Shown piece by piece: positions 1 through 5,314 of a stretch of 5,533 nt of DNA; position 1 is the first letter of the stretch; every line of letters starts with the position of its first letter. Location: NCBI GenBank assembly GCA_002399345.1, contig DHDL01000023.1:1-5533 (forward strand), in the 5' to 3' direction. The notes beneath the pieces were generated by a model. It was not told the DNA's origin, did no database searches, and saw only the letters and a list, made by a program, of their open reading frames with translations. This stretch comes from Thermoanaerobacterales bacterium UBA4877. Its GTDB lineage: Bacteria; Bacillota; Thermoanaerobacteria; Thermoanaerobacterales; UBA4877. Position numbers and translations under genes: made by a program.

Positions 1-5
1 CCCAT
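1..5 (-). CDS. 5' end of a gene running off the window, possibly tuf (EF-Tu)
   Basis: An ATG (complement of 3-5) is preceded by a strong Shine-Dalgarno sequence, AAAGGAGGA (complement of 14-22), with 9 nt between AGGAGG and the ATG. This is clearly a translation start, but only Met and the first two bases of a Gly codon (GG) are visible. In many Clostridia the gene after sigH and a tRNA-Thr is tuf, and some of its products begin Met-Gly-Lys. That identification rests on gene order only. The start itself is well supported; the product is a guess. Confidence 0.5.
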
Positions 6-13
6 CCTTTTTA

Positions 14-22
14 TCCTCCTTT
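14..22 (-). promoter_or_regulatory. Strong ribosome binding site for the truncated gene
   Basis: AAAGGAGGA on the minus strand is close to the full anti-16S complement and sits 9 nt before an ATG. It is the main evidence that a protein-coding gene starts at position 5 and continues past the left edge. Confidence 0.75.
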
Positions 23-43
23 ATGTAAATATGCATCAATAAT

Positions 44-72
44 AATATATATAAAATGGCCGTTCGTGTCAG
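44..72 (-). promoter_or_regulatory. Sigma-A-type promoter candidate for the gene starting at position 5
   Basis: On the minus strand CTGACA (complement of 67-72, 5/6 match to TTGACA) and TATATT (complement of 44-49, 5/6 match to TATAAT) are separated by exactly 17 bp. Transcription would start near position 37, giving a leader of about 32 nt before the ATG. The -10 lies in an AT-repetitive stretch, so chance similarity is more likely here than for the other two promoters. The gene could also be reached by read-through from the tRNA-Thr promoter, as I see no convincing terminator between them. Confidence 0.5.
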
Positions 73-93
73 CCTAACTGTTTATACTTAATA

Positions 94-169
94 TGGAGCC
101 CATGACCGGGCTTGAACCGGTGACCTCCGCCTTACCAAGGCGACGCTCTGCCACCTGAGCTACGTGGGC
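94..169 (-). tRNA. tRNA-Thr (anticodon GGU)
   Basis: A complete 76-nt cloverleaf with an encoded 3' CCA (complement of 94-96). The acceptor stem GCCCACG pairs with CATGGGC except for a C6/A67 mismatch (complement of 164 and 103). The D stem GCUC/GAGC and T stem ACCGG/CCGGU are perfect, and the T loop is UUCAAGC. The anticodon stem UCGCC/GGCGG (one U-G pair) closes the loop UUGGUAA, placing anticodon GGU at the complement of 134-136, which reads ACC and, by wobble, ACU threonine codons. The discriminator base is U73. The gene lies after sigH with its own promoter; a leader of about 18 nt would be removed by RNase P. Identity is secure. The mismatch is unusual but not disqualifying. Confidence 0.97.
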
Positions 170-193
170 CCGAAATAGATAACTCAATTGTCG

Positions 194-222
194 ATTTTAC
201 TATAACAGAAGGCATATGTCAA
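194..222 (-). promoter_or_regulatory. Sigma-A-type promoter of tRNA-Thr
   Basis: On the minus strand a perfect TTGACA (complement of 217-222) is followed after 17 bp by TAAAAT (complement of 194-199, 5/6 match to TATAAT). The predicted start is near 187, about 18 nt before the first tRNA base at 169. The -35 lies 12 nt beyond the sigH stop codon, so the tRNA has its own strong promoter in addition to any read-through from sigH. Confidence 0.8.
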
Positions 223-234
223 TATAAAAATTAA

Positions 235-870
235 TCAGTTGTCCAGATATTTTTCTAATTTCCTTTTAACCCTCTGCAAAGCATTATCGATCGATTTAAC
301 ATGCCTATCCATTGTGACGGCAATCTCCTGATATGATTTCCCCTGAAGATAAGAACTGAGTACCTCCCATTCAAGGTCACTTAAAATATCACCCATTTTA
401 GACTCGATGCTGTTAAGTTCTTCCTGGCTGATAACTAGTTCCTCTGGATCGGAGATTTTACCCTCGGCTATTATGTCCATTAATGTCCTGTCCGATTCTT
501 CGTCATAAAGAGGCTTATTCAACGAAACATATGAATTTAAAGGGATATGTTTCTGCCTTGTGGCTGTTTTAATGGCCGTAATGATCTGCCTCGTAATACA
601 AAGCTCTGCAAACGCCCTGAATGAAGAGAGTTTATCATCTTTAAAATCTCTTATAGCTTTATATAATCCTATCATGCCCTCCTGGATAATGTCTTCGCGG
701 TCAGCACCAATAAGAAAATATGAACGCGCCTTCGATTTTACAAAGCTCTTGTACTTATTTATAATATACTCCAGCGCCTTGTAATTATCCTGTTGAGCTT
801 CAGCTACAATGGCCTCGTCTTCCATTGAATCAAAATCAACAACCTCTTTGGCCTGGGCCCCAGATTTCAC
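235..870 (-). CDS. sigH: RNA polymerase sigma factor SigH (Spo0H family)
   Basis: A 211-residue sigma-70 family factor that directs RNA polymerase to transition-state and early sporulation promoters in Bacillus and relatives. Region 2 spans about residues 30-110: region 2.2 with DREDIIQEGMIGLYKAIRDF at 57-76, then the -10-reading and melting part, FRAFAELCITRQIITAIKTA, at 84-103. Region 4 spans about 163-208, with a helix-turn-helix at GKSYQEIAVTMDRHVKSIDN (177-196) for -35 recognition. The long region 3 of primary sigma factors is absent, as expected for this family. Length matches SigH of Clostridia. The start is a GTG at 870, supported by GGAGG (complement of 879-883) with an 8-nt spacer; an ATG two bases upstream is followed at once by TGA. 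The gene has its own promoter in the gap after rae1, and no terminator is seen before tRNA-Thr. Identification is very secure; the regulon is inferred from the family. Confidence 0.96.
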   Translation of the reverse strand: MKSGAQAKEVVDFDSMEDEAIVAEAQQDNYKALEYIINKYKSFVKSKARSYFLIGADREDIIQEGMIGLYKAIRDFKDDKLSSFRAFAELCITRQIITAIKTATRQKHIPLNSYVSLNKPLYDEESDRTLMDIIAEGKISDPEELVISQEELNSIESKMGDILSDLEWEVLSSYLQGKSYQEIAVTMDRHVKSIDNALQRVKRKLEKYLDN

Positions 871-878
871 ATGTACCG

Positions 879-883
879 CCTCC
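879..883 (-). promoter_or_regulatory. Ribosome binding site fixing the GTG start of sigH
   Basis: GGAGG on the minus strand lies 8 nt before the GTG at 870. It also lies 6 nt before an overlapping ATG (complement of 870-872) whose next codon is TGA, so only the GTG can yield SigH. Confidence 0.8.
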
Positions 884-915
884 AGCTTTTATTTAAGGCA
901 CTGCTTATATTAACC

Positions 916-944
916 ATTATAGCTATCGTTCAAAAATCAGTCAA
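916..944 (-). promoter_or_regulatory. Sigma-A-type promoter of sigH
   Basis: On the minus strand TTGACT (complement of 939-944, 5/6 match) and a perfect TATAAT (complement of 916-921) are separated by 17 bp. Transcription would start near 909, giving a leader of about 38 nt before the GTG at 870. The -35 box overlaps the stop codon of rae1 (complement of 941-943), so the promoter is embedded in the end of the upstream gene. Primary-sigma transcription of sigH is known in Bacillus subtilis, which agrees. Confidence 0.85.
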
Positions 945-1465
945 GCATTATTAAGGTCTCTGCGCATTTTTTCAAGCTTCTCATATACTTTAGTGTCCAA
1001 TCTGTTTATTATGGCAGAGGACCCACCTTGTTCACTGATCTTAATTTCGCCTTCAATATCCTTGTGTGTCTGCTGCACAAGCTTTAAAAGTTCCTGCGCC
1101 GATATCCTTACACCACCTCCGGCAAGGACAACCTGCTGTTCAGTCCAGTCAGATGTTGCCACACGTACAATATTATTTTCGCTGTTTATCCTATGAACAA
1201 ACTTTTCTATATAATGGTCCGCGGTTTCACCTTCCTTGGTATATACAATCTCCAATCCGTTTATATCCGTATGTTTTTCCATGCTGCCTTTCACATAGAG
1301 AGCATCAAAAACAATGATTACCTTTGTGCCGATAAAGCCTTGATAATTGGACATTTTTTCTATAAGCTTATCCCTCGCTGTTTCCAAATTGACCTTGCTT
1401 GACTCAATAAGCTCAGGCCATGAATTTATTATGTTATATCCGTCAACTATCAGGTATTCCGCCAT
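941..1465 (-). CDS. rae1: Rae1/YacP, NYN (PIN-like) domain ribosome-associated endoribonuclease
   Basis: A 174-residue cytoplasmic protein of the YacP family. In Bacillus subtilis, Rae1 enters the ribosomal A site and cleaves certain mRNAs in a translation-dependent way. The sequence shows a PIN/NYN-fold acidic centre: LIVDGYNII at 5-13 with Asp8, VIIVFDA at 49-55 with Asp54, KEGETADHYIEK at 77-88 with Glu80 and Asp83, and VATSDWTEQQ at 102-111 with Asp106. The C-terminal part (about 112-174) is charged and mostly helical. Length is normal for the family (about 170). The ATG at 1465 lies inside the end of rlmB, giving a 23-bp overlap; the AAAGG 10 nt upstream is only a moderate ribosome binding site, so translation may be coupled to rlmB. 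The position between rlmB and sigH is the one seen in Bacillus. The family call is firm; the target mRNAs are unknown here. Confidence 0.93.
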   Translation of the reverse strand: MAEYLIVDGYNIINSWPELIESSKVNLETARDKLIEKMSNYQGFIGTKVIIVFDALYVKGSMEKHTDINGLEIVYTKEGETADHYIEKFVHRINSENNIVRVATSDWTEQQVVLAGGGVRISAQELLKLVQQTHKDIEGEIKISEQGGSSAIINRLDTKVYEKLEKMRRDLNNA

Positions 1466-2201
1466 TTTCCATACGCCTTTGTCTCATTACTTCACTTACA
1501 GTAATTGCAGCCGCAATTCCGGCATTTAGGGAATTAACCTTTCCATGTACAGGTATGCTTAAAGTAAAGTCGCAATTATCTAAAACCAGTTTTGATACAC
1601 CCTTGCCTTCTCCCCCTATTACAACAGCCAACGGTCCCGTAAGGTCTTTAGCATAGTATGTCTCTCCGCCCATATCACAGGCTGCTATCCAGAGTCCTTT
1701 GCCCTTAAGCTCTTTGATTATCTGCGATATGTTGGATACCCGGGCTATGCGCTGATGATATACCGCACCGGCGGATATTTTAGTAACGGCAGTCGTAATG
1801 CCCACACTTCTGCGTTTTGGTATGACAATGCCATGTACTCCCATTACCTCTGATGTCCTTATAATAGAACCCAGATTTGCAGGATCCTGTATACCGTCCA
1901 GTATCATTATCAACGGGTCTTCTTTTTTTTGACGCGCATAGTTTAATATACTATCCACTCCGACATATTTCACTGGGGAGACCAATGCAGCTACACCCTG
2001 AGGGTTTACATCCGTAAGGGAGTCCAACTTCTTTTTATCGGTGAACTCCACCGGAATGCCCTTTTCTTTCGCCGATCCGGTTATCTGCTTTATGATGTGC
2101 CCCTTGTTTTCGACTATCAATATTTTGTTTACTTCTATGCCCGACTTGAGTGCTTCCATAACAGGATTTCTGCCTGCTATTATATCTGCTTTTTTATCCA
2201 T
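1443..2201 (-). CDS. rlmB: RlmB/TrmH-family (SpoU) rRNA 2'-O-ribose methyltransferase
   Basis: A 252-residue SPOUT-class enzyme that transfers a methyl group from S-adenosylmethionine to a ribose 2'-OH. E. coli RlmB modifies 23S rRNA Gm2251, the likely but unproven target here. The N-terminal substrate-binding domain (about 6-76) begins IIAGRNPVMEAL. The catalytic knotted domain (about 97-240) carries motif 1 LDGIQDPANLGSIIRTSE (101-118, with Asn109 and Arg115), motif 2 VIGGEGKGVS (194-203, with Glu198) and motif 3 SIPVHGKVNSLNAGIAAAI (215-233), which form the trefoil knot and cofactor site. All key residues are present and the length is typical (about 245-250). The ATG at 2201 has AAGGAA upstream with 10 nt between GGA and the start. 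A run of eight A residues (complement of 1923-1930) lies in the coding strand. The gene follows thyX by 28 nt and overlaps rae1. Confidence 0.94.
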   Translation of the reverse strand: MDKKADIIAGRNPVMEALKSGIEVNKILIVENKGHIIKQITGSAKEKGIPVEFTDKKKLDSLTDVNPQGVAALVSPVKYVGVDSILNYARQKKEDPLIMILDGIQDPANLGSIIRTSEVMGVHGIVIPKRRSVGITTAVTKISAGAVYHQRIARVSNISQIIKELKGKGLWIAACDMGGETYYAKDLTGPLAVVIGGEGKGVSKLVLDNCDFTLSIPVHGKVNSLNAGIAAAITVSEVMRQRRMENGGIPDS

Positions 2202-2229
2202 TTGATATCATTCCTTGCTAAAAGCGTAA

Positions 2230-2865
2230 TTATTCAGAGATAAAATATCCCTTGAGCCAGGGCTCCTCATCACATATCAAGTCTGCAAAACGCCCAATCA
2301 TCTCTTTTATCTCCCACTGTGCACCCGGGGTTTTTACCCTTTTATTATATACATCCAAGAGCGAGCGCAGATTTAATGTGGTTACGAAATTTGTGGATGC
2401 GGCATTGGGCAGAACAAACCGGGCATCTTCCTTTTTTATATTGAGTTCTAAAAGTTTATCATAGCATTGCTGAATTGATTCAAGCTGGCCCATATATATT
2501 TCCTTGGCCTGCTCATTGCTTTCTATCATATGCGGGACTACGGCATCAAAGGCACCCCCGTTTTTATCCGAGCTTTGCGAAACCGACCTCTGGGATTGTA
2601 CGGATATACTTATACCTATCCTATGCCGGGTATACTGCGCCAAAAGGCTTCGAGACACACCGCTGACGGCATAAGTGACATAACAATGTTCAAGCACGCT
2701 GTTATGGCCCGATCTTATAATGGTACCCGCAATCCTTTCCATATCTTCTTGTGAAGGCTTTTCATCCCATAGTTCCTGAGGGTTTTTTTTGCTCTTGCAT
2801 GTTCTTGCTGCCAACCATATTATCTTTAAAAAATCCGATGTTTTACTTATTAGCTCTATATCCAT
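2230..2865 (-). CDS. thyX: ThyX, FAD-dependent thymidylate synthase
   Basis: A 211-residue flavoprotein making dTMP from dUMP with methylenetetrahydrofolate, NADPH and FAD; the family is tetrameric. Family marks include GHNSVLEHCYVTYAVSGVSRS (53-73, flavin/substrate region), RHR at 80-82 within the signature motif, EDARFVLPNAASTN (146-159), LNLRSLLDVYNKR (164-176) and AQWEI (182-186), which contribute dUMP-binding and catalytic arginines. The signature is normally RHR-X7-S; here eight residues separate RHR from Ser91, and the usual Tyr after Ser-Gln-Arg is Ser94. The early AARLCYS-like block reads AARTCKS (19-25). This is therefore a divergent but apparently intact member. The ATG at 2865 has AAGGAGG (complement of 2873-2879) with a 7-nt spacer. 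It lies 57 nt after mrnC and 28 nt before rlmB, an arrangement known in Clostridia. Identity is secure; full activity is inferred. Confidence 0.93.
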   Translation of the reverse strand: MDIELISKTSDFLKIIWLAARTCKSKKNPQELWDEKPSQEDMERIAGTIIRSGHNSVLEHCYVTYAVSGVSRSLLAQYTRHRIGISISVQSQRSVSQSSDKNGGAFDAVVPHMIESNEQAKEIYMGQLESIQQCYDKLLELNIKKEDARFVLPNAASTNFVTTLNLRSLLDVYNKRVKTPGAQWEIKEMIGRFADLICDEEPWLKGYFISE

Positions 2866-2922
2866 CTTGTTTCCTCCTTACAATTCACCAAAACTGCCGT
2901 GTAATCCGGGATGGTATAATGG

Positions 2923-3339
2923 TTATTTACAATCTGTTATATGTCTCACTTGATTTTCGAATATACTTTCCATGATAACTTTTATCCTGTCCATCCTACC
3001 GGACATGTACAGATAACCGATAAGAGCCTCAAGGGCAGTGGCCCTCTTATAATCCTGAAGATCACAGGATGAAGGCTTTGTGTTAATCTTTGCATTCCTG
3101 CCTCTCCTTATAACGTCCCCCTCCTCTTCAGTCAACATATCATGCATTGCAAGTAAAAACCGGGATTGGGATATGGCACTGACATATTTAACCGCTTTCT
3201 TGTGCAATTCATTTACATCCGTCATACCTGACTCAATCAAATGCCTGCGGACATATAATTCATATACCGCATCCCCAATATAAGCCAGTGTAAGGGAGGG
3301 GATGCTTAGTATGTCTGCGTGCATCATATTCTCTTCCAC
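2923..3339 (-). CDS. mrnC: MrnC, Mini-ribonuclease III
   Basis: A 138-residue RNase III catalytic domain without a double-stranded-RNA-binding domain. In Bacillus subtilis, Mini-III matures 23S rRNA by cutting the stem joining its 5' and 3' ends. The sequence shows LAYIGDAVYELYVR (18-31) with the metal-binding Asp23, the family stretch RGRNAKI (79-85), and YKRATALEALIGYLY (97-111) with the second catalytic acidic residue Glu104. Length matches the family (about 130-145). Start choice is ambiguous. The GTG at 3339 has AGGGGG only 4 nt upstream and overlaps cysS by 16 nt. The ATG at 3327 (residue 5) has GGTGG about 8 nt upstream and forms an ATGA overlap with the cysS stop, typical of translational coupling; a third ATG follows at 3324. 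The catalytic domain is unaffected either way. It shares the operon with cysS and thyX. Confidence 0.93.
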   Translation of the reverse strand: MEENMMHADILSIPSLTLAYIGDAVYELYVRRHLIESGMTDVNELHKKAVKYVSAISQSRFLLAMHDMLTEEEGDVIRRGRNAKINTKPSSCDLQDYKRATALEALIGYLYMSGRMDRIKVIMESIFENQVRHITDCK

Positions 3340-4712
3340 CTTACCCCCTGAGGAGTGTCCTCCAGTATTATGCCCTGCTTTTTTAGCTCTTCCCTTATTT
3401 TATCCGCGGCAGCATAGTCCTTATATTCTCTTGCCTGCTGTCTTTCTTCTATCTGTTTTTCTATTTCTTCATCAAGCATCTCTTTTTTGATATTAAGGCT
3501 TATTCCAAGTACATCCATAAGCTCCGTAATGGTATCCGCAGCGCAGTTTATGGTGGCTCGGCCTGATTGCACATTTATCCTTGTATTTGCAATCCCAGCT
3601 ATATTAAATACATGTGAGATGGCTGCGGCGCTATTGAAGTCATCATCCATAGCAGATATAAAGCCTTGTTTCTCTTTTGTAATATCCTGTATAATCTCAT
3701 TATCCCCGCTGCTGCTTTCGGCCTGGCCTTTAAGGTCTCCCAGCTTAAGCACGGAGTTTTTAATCCTCTCAAAACCCACCTTTGCCTGATCCAAAAGGTC
3801 AAAACTGAAATTTATCGGATTTCTATAATGAGATGATAACATGAAAAACCTCACGACCATAGGATCATATTTTTCTAATATCTCGCGGACAGTAAAGAAA
3901 TTACCTAGGGACTTTGACATCTTTTGGTTATTGATATTCAGATAACCGGCATGCATCCAGTAATTAACAAACTTTACTCCGCTTTTTGCCTCACTTTGCG
4001 CAATCTCGTTCTCATGGTGTGGGAACACCAGATCAGGACCTCCGCAATGAATATCAAATGTATCCCCCAGATATTTGGAAGACATTACCGAACATTCTAT
4101 GTGCCAGCCCGGCCGTCCCTTTCCCCATGGACTATCCCAGTATGGCTCACCCGGCTTAGCTAATTTCCACAAAGCAAAATCCAACGGATTTCGCTTTGTA
4201 TCATTCACCTCTACCCGTGCCCCGGATATTAAATCATCTATATTCTTCTTGGAGAGCTTCCCATAATCCTTGAACTTTTCAACGCTGAAATACACACCAT
4301 CCTGCGTCTCATAAGCATAACCCTTACGGACAAGAACAGATATAAAGGAAATGATATCATCCATAACCTGGGTAGCCCTGGGATAAATAGTTGCGCGCTG
4401 TATACCAAGGGCATCGGTATCCTTAAAATATTCGCCAATGAATCTCTCGCTCACCTTGGATACACTTCTGCCCTCCTCATTGGCCTTCTTTATAATTTTA
4501 TCATCAACATCCGTAAAATTTTGCACATACTTTACAAAATATCCCGTGTACTCAAAATATCGCCTTACCATATCAAATACTACAAAAGACCGGGCATTAC
4601 CTATATGAATATAATTATATACTGTAGGCCCGCATACATACATGCCGACACTGTTTTTTTTCAGTGGGACAAATTCCTCTTTAGTGCCCGTCATTGTATT
4701 GTAGATCCTCAT
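3324..4712 (-). CDS. cysS: Cysteinyl-tRNA synthetase (CysRS)
   Basis: A 462-residue class I aminoacyl-tRNA synthetase that charges tRNA-Cys with cysteine in an ATP-dependent reaction in the cytoplasm. The Rossmann-fold catalytic domain holds MYVCGPTVYNYIHIGNAR (24-41), containing zinc ligand Cys27 and the HIGH-equivalent HIGN (36-39). The other expected zinc ligands are Cys207 in HIECS, and His232 and Glu236 in the HHENE block; these residues set the enzyme's selectivity for cysteine. The KMSKS loop is exact at 264-268. The C-terminal helical anticodon-binding region runs from about 310 and includes DDDFNSAAAI, ending with a basic, charged helix. Length is normal (about 460-470). The ATG at 4712 has AAAGGAG (complement of 4719-4725) with a 6-nt spacer. 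It lies 15 nt after cysE and shares the upstream cysteine T-box, matching its role. Its end overlaps mrnC. Nothing is missing. Confidence 0.97.
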   Translation of the reverse strand: MRIYNTMTGTKEEFVPLKKNSVGMYVCGPTVYNYIHIGNARSFVVFDMVRRYFEYTGYFVKYVQNFTDVDDKIIKKANEEGRSVSKVSERFIGEYFKDTDALGIQRATIYPRATQVMDDIISFISVLVRKGYAYETQDGVYFSVEKFKDYGKLSKKNIDDLISGARVEVNDTKRNPLDFALWKLAKPGEPYWDSPWGKGRPGWHIECSVMSSKYLGDTFDIHCGGPDLVFPHHENEIAQSEAKSGVKFVNYWMHAGYLNINNQKMSKSLGNFFTVREILEKYDPMVVRFFMLSSHYRNPINFSFDLLDQAKVGFERIKNSVLKLGDLKGQAESSSGDNEIIQDITKEKQGFISAMDDDFNSAAAISHVFNIAGIANTRINVQSGRATINCAADTITELMDVLGISLNIKKEMLDEEIEKQIEERQQAREYKDYAAADKIREELKKQGIILEDTPQGVRWKRI

Positions 4713-4727
4713 ACAAATCTCCTTTCC

Positions 4728-5300
4728 TCAACGCACATAACCTTTATTTTCTATTATATCATCATTATTAACCTTAATTCCATCCCTTTTTACTATTTGC
4801 CCAGGTATACCGACTACGGTAGTGTTAGGCGGAACCTCTTCAAGCACAACTGACCCGGCACCTATCTTGGCGTTATCACCCACCTTAAAACTGCCCAGAA
4901 CTTTTGCTCCACTGCCTATAATAACATTATTGCCGATTGTAGGATGCCTCTTGCCCGTCTCATGGCCGGTTCCTCCCAGGGTTGCTCCCTGATACATGGT
5001 AACATCATCACCTATCTCTGCTGTTTCGCCAATTACAATGCCCATCCCATGATCAATGAAAAACCTTCTGCCAATTATTGCACCCGGATGAATTTCTATT
5101 CCGGTAAAGAATCTCCCAATCTGGGAAATAAACCTTGCTATAATATAATGGTGATGTATATAAAAGAAATGAGAAATCCTGTAAATTATTATTGCATGAA
5201 GCCCGGGATAGCAAAGGAGCACCTCAAGTTTGCTTTTTGCAGCGGGATCATTATCTTGAATATTCTTCATATCTTCGGAAATAGAACGTATAAACCCCAT
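4728..5300 (-). CDS. cysE: Serine O-acetyltransferase CysE
   Basis: A 190-residue left-handed beta-helix acetyltransferase that transfers acetyl from acetyl-CoA to L-serine, giving O-acetylserine, the direct precursor of cysteine. The N-terminal helices (1-65) include the motif [20 protein letters not shown] (24-43). The hexapeptide-repeat domain (about 66-168) holds GIEIHPGA (67-74), [17 protein letters not shown] (81-97) with catalytic His84, and [14 protein letters not shown] (107-120), the substrate/CoA loop. Glu69 stands where E. coli CysE has Asp143, as is common in Firmicutes. The short N terminus is normal for Gram-positive enzymes and much shorter than in E. coli (273 residues). The ATG at 5300 is chosen because AGGAGGG lies 5 nt upstream. 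The frame stays open upstream to 5390, but that stretch is the T-box terminator and antiterminator and is not coding. First gene of the operon with cysS. Confidence 0.95.
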   Translation of the reverse strand: MGFIRSISEDMKNIQDNDPAAKSKLEVLLCYPGLHAIIIYRISHFFYIHHHYIIARFISQIGRFFTGIEIHPGAIIGRRFFIDHGMGIVIGETAEIGDDVTMYQGATLGGTGHETGKRHPTIGNNVIIGSGAKVLGSFKVGDNAKIGAGSVVLEEVPPNTTVVGIPGQIVKRDGIKVNNDDIIENKGYVR

Positions 5301-5305
5301 AGTAA

Positions 5306-5312
5306 CCCTCCT
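5306..5312 (-). promoter_or_regulatory. Ribosome binding site fixing the cysE start
   Basis: AGGAGGG on the minus strand, 5 nt before the ATG at 5300. It rules out the longer reading frame opening at 5390, which would put the ribosome binding site and the riboswitch inside the coding region. The site lies just beyond the terminator U-tract. Confidence 0.88.
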
Positions 5313-5314
5313 AC

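Noticed and set aside
60..82. Possible terminator after tRNA-Thr: GGCT and GGCC segments followed by ATTTT.
   Set aside because: Only about 4 weak pairs around a 9-nt loop and a very short T-run; the same bases are better explained as part of a promoter candidate.
2866..2922. Short palindrome ATCC-C-GGAT in the mrnC-thyX gap as a terminator or operator.
   Set aside because: The stem is only 4 bp with a one-base centre, no T-run follows, and no second copy is seen in the window.
3599..3802. A 67-codon minus-strand frame inside cysS.
   Set aside because: It lies wholly within the intact cysS in another frame and has no ribosome binding site or recognisable domain.
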